Origin: Jaapia argillacea MUCL 33604
Taxonomy: Eukaryota > Basidiomycota > Agaricomycetes > Jaapiales > Jaapiaceae
Reading direction: 5' to 3'
Length of the DNA: 64,000 bases
Assembly: GCA_000697665.1 (NCBI GenBank)
Contig: KL197712.1
Location: 62,001-126,000 of the forward strand
The notes under the pieces were generated by a model that did no database searches, was not told the DNA's origin, and worked only from the letters and a program-made list of their open reading frames with translations. Shown in pieces: positions 46,854 through 59,163 of this stretch. Position 1 is the stretch's first letter. Every line of letters begins with the position of its first letter. The position numbers were made by a program, and so were the translations under genes.

Positions 46854-49800
46854 TTTGAAGAGTCGAAGGTGATGGTTACGGACAAGTCAGTTGTCTTGAG
46901 CTTTGGCCGATGTCGGGGCTCAAGAACAGCGAAGTCACGTGTGAGTTACCGTGACTATCGTTGACGTGACATTCCACCAGTCACGCAACTGTCGGGGTCC
47001 CATGTGTGGTTGCTTGGATCTCCACTTTGACCTTGTCTACACATTGAAACCTTCTCTCAGTCATGCCCAGAAAAAGCGCGCGGATTATTGGCTCTATCTT
47101 TGGAAGGGTCAAAGAAAGAGCAGAGTAGGCGACACGGTCCGACGCCGACCCTTTCGTCTTTTCGCGCTCAATGTGCGTGTATCCTGATGAACTCAAACTT
47201 ATCGGATGCCCTGTCAGTTCTTGTCATCTGATATTTCTGCCTGTGATCATCTGCCCCCAATTGTAAGTTCCTCCTTTGTTGTGTCGATCAGACGTTGCGT
47301 TGATTTCTCATAGCTTAGTCCTCCTCAGAAAATTCACCCCGCGTTGGCAAAACTTGAATCTGACTATCTGATATGATGCTAGTTGTTCCCAACCGTGGCG
47401 AACGGTGTCATGACGATTTCGCCGATTCCAACCTTCAACGCCCTTCCACCTATTTCGCGACGTGCTTCTTTTCCTCTATCAGCTTCTCCAGCACCGCTTG
47501 CTTCGAATTCTCCACGGGTCCGTCTTCTGCGACAACGGGATTACTTCCCCACTGCCTCCGGACACTCTCCCACTCTCCCAAGTTGTACGGTGATCCAAAT
47601 GCTTCCATGTCAACGATTTGCTTACCTCTCAAACACCGAACCTCTGGCATATCGTTCGCATTCGCGTTCGACTCTCACACAACTTCTAAGCAACTTCTAT
47701 TCCAATCCTGTGCTCGTCTCCCGTTCGATACCGTTACAGCAATTAAATGTACCAATAATTCGCTACCCGGTGTCATTGACGAGTCCCCGTCATCATGCCT
47801 GCCAGCACTGGCATCGAACCCCAGCCGAATAGGGATATCTTTCTCAATAGCATATTGCCAAATCACCTTTGTCCCTGCAACCTCTCCCACTTATCGCCGA
47901 CTGAGTGCTGTTGAGGATCGAAACGCCGGCCGAGCTATGATCTATCCACAGATGGATGTCGCGTCGGCGATCCTCCCCGCCTTGACAATCGAGACTAGGC
48001 CTTTGCCATTGTCGCTCCTTTGCAAATCACTCTGGCCATTCTCTGCCTGTGGGCGTGGGACCCTCAACCGACCACAACCATCAATGCCTCACACCCCCTA
48101 TTCATGGCACTCCGCCATCATCGGTGTCTACATAAGCTCGTCTCATTGGCACACGGAAAGCCTATCTCACGCGGGGTGGCTTTGTCGTTACGCCCACTCA
48201 TGTTTTGATCGACACACACTTCGACAGCTTCGCGTCTTCCTTCTCACCGTACGTCAGTTCTGTCACCGCTCATCCCGAGTTGATTTGACGAAAGGACTGG
48301 ACGACCAAAGTGCCAGGTGAAACCCTCCGCAACCGGATGGACATATTCTCCTTCACGACCGACGCGCGCGCGATTCGGACATAACCAGGTTACACAGTAC
48401 TGTAGTCACTCTCCATTCGATCCAACTCAAATTTCAGTCCACGTCAGATGTCTAACTGCCGCTCCAACGAGTTCCCACCGGCGATTCAGCAGGTCAGCGA
48501 GTCGTCCCCGCAGTACAATGAGCACACTAATCGGGTGCCAACCAGCTGTACCGTTGCGTGGGGAGAGTCGACAGTTGAGTTCACCGAGGGTCAATATCAA
48601 ACTCAATTCAAACTCCTCAATTGTTCACGTTGAGGCAGGGATCCCTTGTTTACCCTAAAGGAGTTGATGTTGCCTGGTCTCGTCCGTCTACTCATACCGA
48701 ACGTCGGAAGGTCACCACCACAGGACGATCGACAAGTAAAGTAAGTGAGTGGTTACGTCGTTCCTATCTGGAGAAGGGCTACTTCGGTGCTTCACCCCGA
48801 GGGTGGTTTCTGGATCCCACCAGTCTTGCCAGATATTTTTACCACCTCGGCATCCAATTGGAAAGTCCTTTACTCAGTTCAACGACAGGGCGAAAGGGGC
48901 GTTTGCAGGTTCTGGTGGGGAATAAGAGGTCCAGGTGAACTTTGCTATGATCACCTCTCCCATCGAACGGGAACGCACCATGGGACCAGATACAATTCAC
49001 AGCGGCAGCCCTCACTTTCTTCCGTCTTGTTCGGTTGCACTCGCCCCTGGGGCAATACCACACCCCTCCATAAGGGCGGCCAAGATCACCAAGCACAATC
49101 GACGTCTGTTTAATTGCGATTTGAGTTTTATTGCTTCCAAACCGCGTTGCAAACACGAGGGAGAGCTGACATCCAGAGCCGCCTTACAGCCACTTGAATG
49201 ACCAGGTGATGGACAGTCCTACTACCCTCCGCCCTCGGCTTCAATATTCACGGACTCGGTCGAGCACGTCTCGTGAGCGGATCCCCGAGACGACTTTCCT
49301 GGACGATATCGACCAATGAACCGCGGAAAGATCGCTGACCTTGATAACTCGAGAGTCGTCCACCTCGGTCGGGCAGGCCGCCTACAGACATCGGTATAAT
49401 TTCCTCAAGTTGAATCCATTTTTCGATCTCCAAGGTGATGTGTAGTTTTCCTAGGGTTGTGCCCAAGCAGCCCAGACAATCACGCGATAGCCGTTGCTAG
49501 CCACTTATTCCGGACAGCCAATGACGACCAGGAAGGACCGCATTTCCGACCAGTAGTTGCGAAACTGACCACATATGAACGAACTCGGAGGAACCCAGGA
49601 TGTACGTGAGCCTTGGGTGTGATTCTGATTATTTCTCAGTAGTCACCGTCCCGCCCGGTCCGCGCTGGTCAGGTCTCGCATTTTGCACTTTCTTGGCCGT
49701 CGTCTCAGTTGCTTCAATATCTTTACCTTCGAGCTGCAAGGAACTGTATTGCGCTGACTCCTTATCTTGCTGACAGCTGGCTCTTTCGGGCATTGTCCCT

Positions 49801-52800
49801 CAGCATATACCTCCCATAATTCTAATCACAGGCTTCGATAACAGACATCAAAAGTGGTAAACAGTTTCCCAGCTCCATCGTTAGTGTACCTGAAGATCTT
49901 GAACAAATCGGGTTCGTCCTGGAATGATTTCCCTTGACACCCTCGGTCCCTCCCGCCCATGTCTTGAACACCCTGTGTAGACTTGACCTCTGAATAAGCG
50001 GGGAAACCAAGGCGAAACGAAAACAATCACTCCGCCAGAATGCACCCCCGATTTCTGTTTCCGCGGCCACGGCGTGAACTTTTCCCCTGCGTTATCACCA
50101 AGATCCGTGGCCGGTAATTACTATCCACAAGGCATTCGATCATAAACTGAAGGGTGAGTATGTCAGTGGCAAGTTCCTGGGACCTCTGCCGTTCATTGAT
50201 TGCACCAACCCACCCGCCCCATTTGCCAACATGTCGTACTGTACTCCCCCAAAAAGCACAAGAGACTGCCTCAATTCGGGCTCTGCCCCGGGTGGATGTG
50301 AAGTTCACGGTAACCTCCGGTACCTTGGTGAGGGTGTATTTGATATCGTCTCGTTTCATGATGTTGCCACAAGGCTGTATGCTGTGATCTGAACTCGTGG
50401 TGATCTTGCTAGTATGAATGTCGGTGATCAAAAGCTTTTCATGTCTATCGAGCGGAGTCTGAGCCTTGATCACAAAGACGGTCGACGTCAATTAGACTGT
50501 GCTTGGCCGCCATCAAGCCCCGACTTCCTCTATGACTTACACACACTTTCCCATCCCATTGCCACATTGCCGGCGGGACCAGAAAGCCTGTTTTGCAATT
50601 TATCTCAAATACTTCACGTTTGCCACGATGATGTGCGCCTTGATCATGGCAAATTGGATAACGGTGTTTATGGCTTTCAATGCAAAAATTGTGTGGCATG
50701 ACGAAGACCTCATTGTCAAGTGATCCAACGACGAAAGAGTCGCGATCACGCTTATCGGTACACTGCGTAACCCACACCGACAAGCAGCTCGTTGTATCTG
50801 ATTCAGGGTCAAGATCTAGGGAAGATGCGAAATGAGGATACACAATCGAATTGAATTCTTTCGACGCGCCATCCAAATCGACCTCGCTCACCAGATTTGT
50901 GTACAATCGAGGTTCGAAACAGCAACCCGCCTTGTTAAGCGCCCATTCTGGGCGCTACCTTCTGTGTACTCGGACATTGAAGTTCGACATAACCATCTGC
51001 ATACCAAGAGATTATGCCCGGCTTGGCCATCCTTTGCCTCCTCGTGGACAGGGTGATCCGGAAGCCGGACCCGCAACGATCACAAGGTACGGCATTGTGG
51101 AGACTTGAAGTGTTCTCATAACATATCTCATGCTTCTTTCTCCACAGCACGATGCCATTCACGACACTCCAAACAAACGAAGGTCTTCTACATAACGCGA
51201 AGGAGGAAGACTATCTGATTGACATCGGGTAGAGTCGTAGGGTCTGGGTTTCTTGTTTGATAGAATGGACAAGTAGGGTCCGGGCGTTTGTCGCCCCGCT
51301 TGAATGGAGAGAGTGGTCCAGGAAGGAGGGTTCAGGCTGAGTGTTGAAGAGGAAGGAATGAGGGTATGAGTGGAGTGTCGACGGAAACGGCTCGGTCATT
51401 GCTTGATTCACGGTGGATACGCTCAAGAGATGGTTACCGACCGATGGGCGGAGGCACACGATCTGTGGCCAGCTTTGTGACCGACGTCGGGCCATTCTGC
51501 TGCGCGGCCCCCACGCACGATGCAACACATCTGACTTCCGAACTGAGGTTCTCAAAGAGTTTAAAGACACGGGCTGGGGGAGGCTGGGACGCAGGATGCT
51601 CTCATCGGGTCAGGATGGTGTAAGTTCTGTGTAACTATGGGGTAATGGATTAGCTTGCCATGTCAAGAATCTGGATATCTGGATCTGCAGTCAGAACCCG
51701 AACTAATGAAGAGAAGAGGTCAAAATGCTTCCGCCTGGCCATGTGTGGCTTCATTTAGATCTCGAGAGTCCAGAGAGGTTTGGTTCGTTCGTGCGAAGAG
51801 TCTAGCACGAGGCTATTGTTACTGAACGCCGATCTTTGCGAAAACGCAGAAGAGCTGTTTTGGTCGAGAGGCGCTGACGTGAGGCTGGTGCGCTGGTGGG
51901 TGCGACACTTTGCAAATACCAGGGGCAGATATATCCACCAATCTTGGATATCCACCCCAGCTATCAGGAGATCAAATGCGAAAGAGAGGGTGCGCCAATC
52001 CCCTGGGAGACAAGAATGTTGCAGTTCCACGCAAGACAAAGCCTCCCGCGACCGTCTTCACTGCCACTCCGAAATTGAAACCACCAAGATCAGTGGACGG
52101 GTGTACGGCGCAAGTGGGAGAAGACGCCACCGAATCAAACGCATCAACTGTATCTCTGGAGGAATCAAGAATACTCTGGTGGCGTACTGAGGGTTATCTG
52201 GCTAAATCCGCAAACTGGGAGAGGTTTCCAAAAGGGGCTAAGGAAAGTGCGAGCGATCGACGTTGAGGGGGCATTTTGCGGCCAGATTGGGGGTTCGCAA
52301 GGAAAAGAAAATTCAAGGGCGCTGCATGGATCATTCCAGCGTCACGTCAAGGGTTCGGTACCGAACATGTACGCAGGTGATATGGTGACGTCCTGGGCGC
52401 TTCTTTCGCAGAGGCTGGACTCTGACAGAATATGGGACGAATGGCGAGAGACTGTTTGAATTGTGGGCCCGCCAAGGACCCGCTGATGATTGGCTGGTAC
52501 CAAGTAAACATCGAGAACTGAGCAAACGAGCAGTGCTGCATTAGGACAAGGTTTCGGGGTCCTTTGGTAACCTTTCCCCGTTGCGATGCGCCCCATTTCT
52601 GCAGACATCAGGAGGACGCGCTGTGCAAAAGGGCGTTCGTGAAACGCGGCGAACAAGAGGCAGGGATAGAAAAAGGAGGTGGAGAGGCGCGACGAGCAGG
52701 TGGGCAGCGGTGGACGGGAGGATGTTCCATGGCAGGATTCTTGGTTCGATGGAAAAGTTCTGGAAAAGAGTGTTGGAACTCGGCTGGAGAGTGCCGTGAA

Positions 52801-53042
52801 GGAAGGGAGTGTGACGCGTGACATAGCAATAAAGACAAGATAAGAAAGGGGATCGCGATCGGGCAGGGATTTGTGAATTATAGATCCGTTGTGAGATCTC
52901 AGAACCCGGACAGGACGAACCACTGTGCCCGTGATGACGCCCGCCAGAACAGGTCCGTAAACACTCAACGATCAAAAGTAATCCATACAAACGGTTCCTT
53001 GCATGAAAATGTCCAATATCTTCCATTAACTCGTCTCTCTCA
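46854..53042. other. gene-poor stretch of 6.2 kb upstream of the C2H2 factor
   Basis: No domain or known gene was recognised on either strand. Long open frames occur at 47373..48320 (+, 315 aa), 48745..49113 (+), 50027..50491 (-), 50445..50906 (-) and 51780..52190 (+), but they overlap each other, lack motifs and do not join into a sensible product. Part may be regulatory DNA or long 5' leader of the transcription-factor gene, since such genes often have large promoters. I saw no terminal repeats, transposase motifs or tRNA-like folds. Confidence 0.4.
47373..48320 (+). other. long open frame of uncertain status (315 aa)
   Basis: A 948-bp open frame is long for chance, but its translation is rich in Ser, His, Cys and Arg, has no domain I know and overlaps another open plus-strand frame (47383..47832) and two minus-strand frames. 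It could be a fast-evolving gene, a decayed gene or a shadow of a minus-strand gene. Confidence 0.2.
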
Positions 53043-55352
53043 ATGCTCCCCCAACTCCTCTCCCCGCCGCACCAAATCTCCCTTTTGCTCCCCGACTCTT
53101 TTCGTTTCGCAACTGCCTCTCATCGTCCAAGGTCTCTCGACGACTTGGCCTCGGCTGACTTGCCGCCCCCACATTTGCCTGCGGGTCCGTGTCAAAAGTT
53201 CGACTCGATTCCGACAGAGTCCTCCTACGATCAGTCTCCGTACTCGCCTGTCGCCTCCTCAGAGTCGCCTTCGGGCAGTTCTGTATCCCAATACGACTAT
53301 AATGTCCAAAGTGACCAACAGTTTTCACTCTCGCCTTCACAGTCAAAACGAGATATAATGTACGAGAACGACAGTTCCTCGTATTATAACGATCCTGCAG
53401 AGTACTCCCATTTGAACCCCTCGGACAATCGCGCATCTTCTCCAGGCGGGTATGGTACTCCCTCTCCACTTGCAAGCGCATCTCCACCTCCCTATCACCA
53501 ACCTCCTCTTAGCGCCCCTCCAAACCAACCCGTCTTCCCTGACCGCTTCCTTCCCGGTCCCAATCCTCCCCCTTCATCCTCACTCGGTCCCGCTAGGTAC
53601 TACATGGGGAGGCCTTCGCATGGGTCTTCACTCCCTTACCCAACTCCTGGCCTGGCTTTGGACAGACGAATGTCTGAGCCTGCAATAAATGCAGCATACG
53701 CAAATAATTACCCTCCGCCTCATTCAATGGGGCTTGGATCAAGCGGCCGCTACTCCTCCACCACAAATTACGCACCCTCGCCACCGACTCAATCGTCTCG
53801 CCCTCCCTTCAACCCTTCCCATCGCAGTGCAGGTTCACTAGGCGAATTCCCACTTTCCGCTCCAAACGCTACTGGCCAGCATCCACCGTACCACCAACCC
53901 GCGCCTCCTTCGGGTTGGCACCCCCAAGCGAAGCAGGAGGAAGGGGAAAACGGCTCTCATCCAGAGTTGTTTAGTTTGCCCACACTCCCGACCTTACCTG
54001 GTTTATCCGGGGTTTATGGTCCGTCGGGTGGTCAGGGGCAGGACGAGCCGGTCAGTCCGTTACACTCCAACTTTTCAGGAGGCTCCAGTGGCAGTGGGGG
54101 TGCTCCGTCCCCTCAGCTCGCACATCCTCATCACTCGTCATTAAGCCACCATCATCCGCAACCGATAGAATTGGACTCTGAGCCGCTGCATTCACCGACT
54201 CAGCGTCATGTACGGCCAGCGCGTAGACTCTCTGTCTCCTCGACGACTCCCACTTCTCCGACCACTGCTAAATTATCACCCCTTTCGTCCCCCACGTCCC
54301 CTTCTCGTTCCTCCCAAAAGAAGCAGTATTCGTTTATTCCCCTGCCTGGCCAGGTCAGGAAGCGGCCAAGACGGAGGTATGATGAGATTGAGCGACATTA
54401 CGTCTGTAGTTGGCCTGGCTGCACAAAGGCGTACGGAACTCTGAATCACCTGAATGCCCATGTAGTCATGCAGGGTCATGGCCAGAGGAGAGTTCCAAGT
54501 GGTGAGTACCGCTTTTCTTCACCCGCCTTTTTGCCCGTGGCTGGTCACAATTTCAACCGGTTTGAGATTGTTCCCAGCTCGCATTCTCAATAGTACCAAT
54601 GCTCATATTTTTTCTCCGTCCTAGAATTCAAGGAGTTGCGCAAGCAGTGGAGAAAACAGAAGAAGGAGGAAGCCGTAGCAGCGGCCGCTCACCAAACTTC
54701 GTCAGTGCCGGACCACGCACCCTCCTTATCGTCTGCATATCCGGTTCCCCCCTTACATCACCGGGTCTCGCTCCCTTCATTACCCCACACTATCCTGCAA
54801 TCCCATGATTCGCCGATGAGCGGAGGATATCACCACTCACACCACCACCAAATCAGAACTCCTCAGCATGCGAATACCTTCCCACCGCCGAGTCTATCGC
54901 ATCACCACCACCCTCACCACCAACATTCACATCCACACCCTCATTCGGCATATTCCCTTCCGATGGGCCCACCTCCATCTTCGTCTTCAACTGGCGGCGG
55001 GTATAACCCGTATGGCGGTGCAGTCCCTGGCGCTTCCTCTTCCGTTGATGAATTAGACCTGCGATATCCGAGCAGCTCGGATATGCACCATTCTTCGCAC
55101 CATCAGCAGCAGCAGGGGGGCGGACGGACGCCGGGTTCAGTCTCTGACCGGTTACACCCTGCTTGGGGTGCTGAATCCCTTAGTTCTGGAGGGCTGACTG
55201 GGCGATTTGCATCGGTTTCAGGCCCTGGGTCGTCCAGCGGCTTGGGCGGCAATAGATTACCACCTGACAGTATCCTATCCACTCCTCTGCCTGGATATGA
55301 GCCATCCACCTACGAGGAAAACGGCAGTGGCGAGGAGTATGATAGATATTGA
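53043..55352 (+). CDS. C2H2 zinc-finger transcription factor, CON7-like (728 aa)
   Basis: Two exons, 53043..54501 and 54625..55352, join in phase 1. A single C2H2 finger has ligands C455, C460, H473 and H479 (CSWPGC...LNAHVVMQGH). It follows a basic segment (KRPRRRYDEIERHYV) and is followed by EFKELRKQWRKQKKEE. This whole block recalls the CON7-type factors that control chitin and cell-wall genes in ascomycetes; I hold that at moderate confidence. Both flanks are Ser/Pro-rich; the C-terminal part has His-rich and Gln runs (HSHPHPHS, QQQQ). The long gene-poor region upstream would fit an elaborately regulated developmental regulator. The N-terminus before RSLDDLA is uncertain, since no conserved feature decides the start. 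A C/T-rich tract lies around the start. Confidence 0.82.
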
Positions 55353-58300
55353 TAATCCGAGGTTTGTGGATTTTTTTGTCCGTTGGATTACTTGCGCAAA
55401 TGCTTATATGTTCGTCTCTACTCTTTTCAGCCCGCACTACACGTTGCATTTGCCCGCCACGTCCTCCCGCATGCCACTTGCGCAGCTCACCTCCGCATGT
55501 CCTTATCGGACTGCCATATGGCGGTGTGCCTGCTTCGCCACATCTTGAAACCTTTCGAATGGAGGACTCTACTCCGTCGGCTTGCGCCATCGATACAGTG
55601 TACAGTTATTATTCATCCATTTACATGCGCTCTGACCTTCGACCTTCATGTCTTGTCGTCTCTACCTGTATCACAGCTTTAGTCTCGAATATCTCTGGGT
55701 TTAATGTAGGTATATCATATCGTTCTTGTAAATTGTCGTGTCTTCGGTTCCCCTCCCTTGTCTATCCGCATCTTCGAGTCTCGACGCTCGTTCCGGGATT
55801 CTACTGTAGGACATATGTTTATTCGCATTGCTCGCTATCCACCCACGTTTGTTGTTCCTTGGATTTTGTTGTCGAGGATCGTCTCCACCTTATTGTATCG
55901 CGATAATAGCGGACAGTGATTTGTATATCGTACCGTACATACATTCATACAGTTTTTTGCCTCTACAAATTACAATCAACGCATTGGATTCTATCACGCC
56001 TTTCCAGCGTGGATGCCGTTCTCGACTGCGTATCGTACCTGCATGACGCTCTGGGGTCAGGAGTTGTGCTGCGTTTGTATTATGAGTGTTGATCAGGGCG
56101 ACATGAAACATTCAAATGAGGAAGGTGAAGATAGCAACGTATAAAAGACGTGTTTCATACGTAAAATGTACTCAGCGACGACTTCTCGAAGCATGTTCGA
56201 GAGGAGGCTTCGCGGATGGGTGTGACGAGCACAAAATGGCGATGATGGACGAATAAAAAAAGACCAAAGGACGATGGGAGGGAAAATACATGGGTCAGAA
56301 GATTTGACTCAATTCCTATCGCGTCGGGAAACTGGAGAAGGAGAAGTTATTGAGTAATTTTTTCAGAAGTGTCGTTTTCTCCCATTTGTAGATCGGATTT
56401 GGTTGAGTTGCCGGGTATGGATCATGATCAGCGGCTCCATGACGGCGTGAGAACGCAGAGCGACAGGAAAGGGGATGTTCGTGTGAGCGACCAGGCGCAG
56501 CAATCCACTGGAACGAGGACAGACTGGACAACCCTCAAGATTCAAACTGCACTCAGGGACAGGGCAATCGATGGCATATGGATAGGAACGATGAAAACAT
56601 TGCAAACCGCGGGTTTCGCACATCGCAAGCAGTGCAACATCATGATTCATGATGGTTTCATCGAAGCCGAAGTGGCCGTGGGGACTCCAGGGCTTCTCAT
56701 TCGAGGTGAGCGTTTCGCCTTGACGTCAGCCTGAGAACGCAGTGAGAAGACATACGAAACATTCCTGTCAGCTTCTTCGATCGAGAGAAGCCTGTGCATG
56801 GACTTTGAGCGTTCCGAGCAGGCGATATTGTGGTGCAACGTTTGTTTCGGGTTATCGCGTGGAATGATTGTCGCGTCGCATGTCAGACAGGAAAGGCAGA
56901 ATTGCACGCTGGATTGTCGGGCTTGGAGGGTGTGGCCACAACGACGAACGACGTCGGTTATACTTACTGGGAGAGGGTATGAACAGACTGAAGCTTGTAG
57001 TTCTACAGATGAAAATCGGCCCCATAGTAAGCAAAGAGAGAGGGCATGTGCTCAACTCGTATGGCCCAGCCGCCGCGGCACTGAAATTCGGGAGAGTTTG
57101 GCCGTTTAAACGACGTTGTAGGCTTGATAAGGACCTCGCGAACGACGGGCATCATCTGGAAAAGGGACCGCAAAATCCATCAGACGACTTTGCAGCCCGT
57201 CTCAGCACGATTTCACTGCGCAAGGCTGAATGGGATGCAGTGCCCGGTGACCTTCGGCTTATGCCAATGGTCACCCAAGTATGCCAGAGTGAACCACGCC
57301 CTTGGTTAAAATGTTCCCAATCGTGTCATCATTTACACTTTCGAGGACTCAGGCGCGCAATAGATGTTAATTGCGACCGTTGGATCGCGATATCTCAGGC
57401 GAAAAAGCACTGAAAACACCTCGCCTGATGGAACATCCCCGAGTCTCCACAGAAATCGGCGACACCCTTGCGACGGCAATTGATGAGGAGAACAATAAGG
57501 AGACCACAACGCATCTCGATCGATCACAGACATTGCATTACCTGAGTTCAATGGAACTGGACTGGAACGATGACGAGACAAACATATGTGGGTCCCTGAC
57601 TTACATGGTGGGGGACTCGTCAAGTGGTTTTCCAACGAGGGTTCCGTCGTTGGCGTTGAGCGGACGGCCTATCAGCTGTACCAGGCACACGGCCCGTGAG
57701 CGGGTTCATTGGAAGAAGCGGTGACCTCGCATCGATTTCCGAGTATGTCTCTTGAGGACCCCAAGTGCGGTATCCAGTCACCCGAGTAGAGACGTGTAGG
57801 TCTGGGCCGTCCACATGGAATGGAGGTCAAGAACGGGGTTTCACCCTCTAAAAGAGAGCTCTCAGCGTCAGTCATCTTGACCTTTGCCGGAGCGAAAAAA
57901 ACGGATCAGGACCCTGCTCGATGAATTGGGAAGGTCGAGAAACGGCAGTGTGGAGGTAGAAGTATTCATCATTTCGATGGTAGAGGTTGAGTTGCCTACC
58001 CCTGTGATGATGCCATGGTCGGGATCAGGGCCGGGTACAAGGGTAGAGAAAGATTGAACAGACAATCCGATCACAGAGTCCAATCCAATCACAGAGTCTG
58101 AAACCTCCAGTGCGATAATGCCGTATGTGATTTTAAGTACCATGCACGCAAGTCCACAGATCACTTGAAGCGATACGGTTTTGTCTCTCCAAAGTGGAGC
58201 CGTCGGCGATTGTGGTAGGCTATTTGACAGCCTCCGGAAAAGCCGAAAGATGGGCGGTTAATCATCTTGCAAAGTTCAGGGTACACGGCTGGCTCCGTCC

Positions 58301-59163
58301 GAGCGTTACAACACTGCACGAATCGGTCCTGGTTCGTTGTGGAAGGAGAACGGAGGAAAGGGAACTGAGTTGGACACGCTCTCCAAGACTCCAAGAGGGG
58401 TAAGCGACGCCAGAAGAGGGTTGTTGGCTGATTTGGACATGGAGCCAAGTGGGAAAAACAAACCTACAAGGTTCCTCAGATGGTTGCACAGATTTCACAA
58501 GACATAGGGGCCTACCTTGGCAACCTCCGTACACCTTCGTACATTCGAGCAAATAACGATGTTTTTGGAGACAAGATTCAGGAAGTCAGGGAGCCCACAT
58601 TCCTTCGATCTGCGACGACCGCAGCCGACGAGAAACAATTGTCGGTTATCTTTGATGTTTGCGCCCTTGCAGGGTCGTGGAAGGACCCAGATGGCCACCC
58701 ACCATGTAAGTATCCGGGGAAGAAAAGAACTGAGACAAAGTGGGACCCTGACCACACAGCCTTAGATGTGTGAACAGCGGAATCACCGACAAGGGAACGC
58801 CAGGACTTAAAGATACGACGGACACCAGATCAGAATGATAGGGATGTTTGGACGGAGATGGAAGGCAAGTCACAGTCATGTGCAACTTTGGCTTCACCTC
58901 GCACAAGTACGCAAACTTTCGAAGTGCCTGTTCTAATCTAATCTTGATGACGTCATGACGCAGCCACTGCGAGACCTGACTCGATGACTGACCAGTTACT
59001 GGACGCAAGTTAGTTTACTCGAGCTAGCTCAAGGTCACACACCCTGCAAGAAACCCAATAGTTACAGCAAATCGGTGAGCATGATGTTCCGTGTGGCTCA
59101 CCTCGCCGAACGATCATACGTACTGAACGTCTAATCGCGAAGTTCTAGTGCGATCATTCCGAC
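55353..59163. other. gene-poor stretch between C2H2 factor and SAF1
   Basis: The first 700 bp look like the A/T-richer 3' region of the C2H2 gene. Frames at 56369..56734, 56868..57413 (+) and 57868..58448 (-) have no recognised domain. A minus-strand stretch near 58140-58350 faintly recalls the middle of a cytochrome P450 but lacks the defining motifs. An 18-bp tandem pair lies at 58063..58098. Confidence 0.4.
58063..58098 (+). repeat. 18-bp tandem repeat, two copies
   Basis: CAATCCGATCACAGAGTC is followed at once by a copy with a single difference (G to A). Confidence 0.75.

Noticed and set aside
48450-49200. A chain of short plus-strand frames as a multi-exon gene
   Set aside because: No splice sites in phase join them into one product and no motif is visible.
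57868-58755. A cytochrome P450 remnant on the minus strand
   Set aside because: Only short resemblances (LKITYG, FVQCCNART) were seen. The heme-binding Cys motif, ExxR and oxygen-binding helix could not be found, so similarity may be chance.
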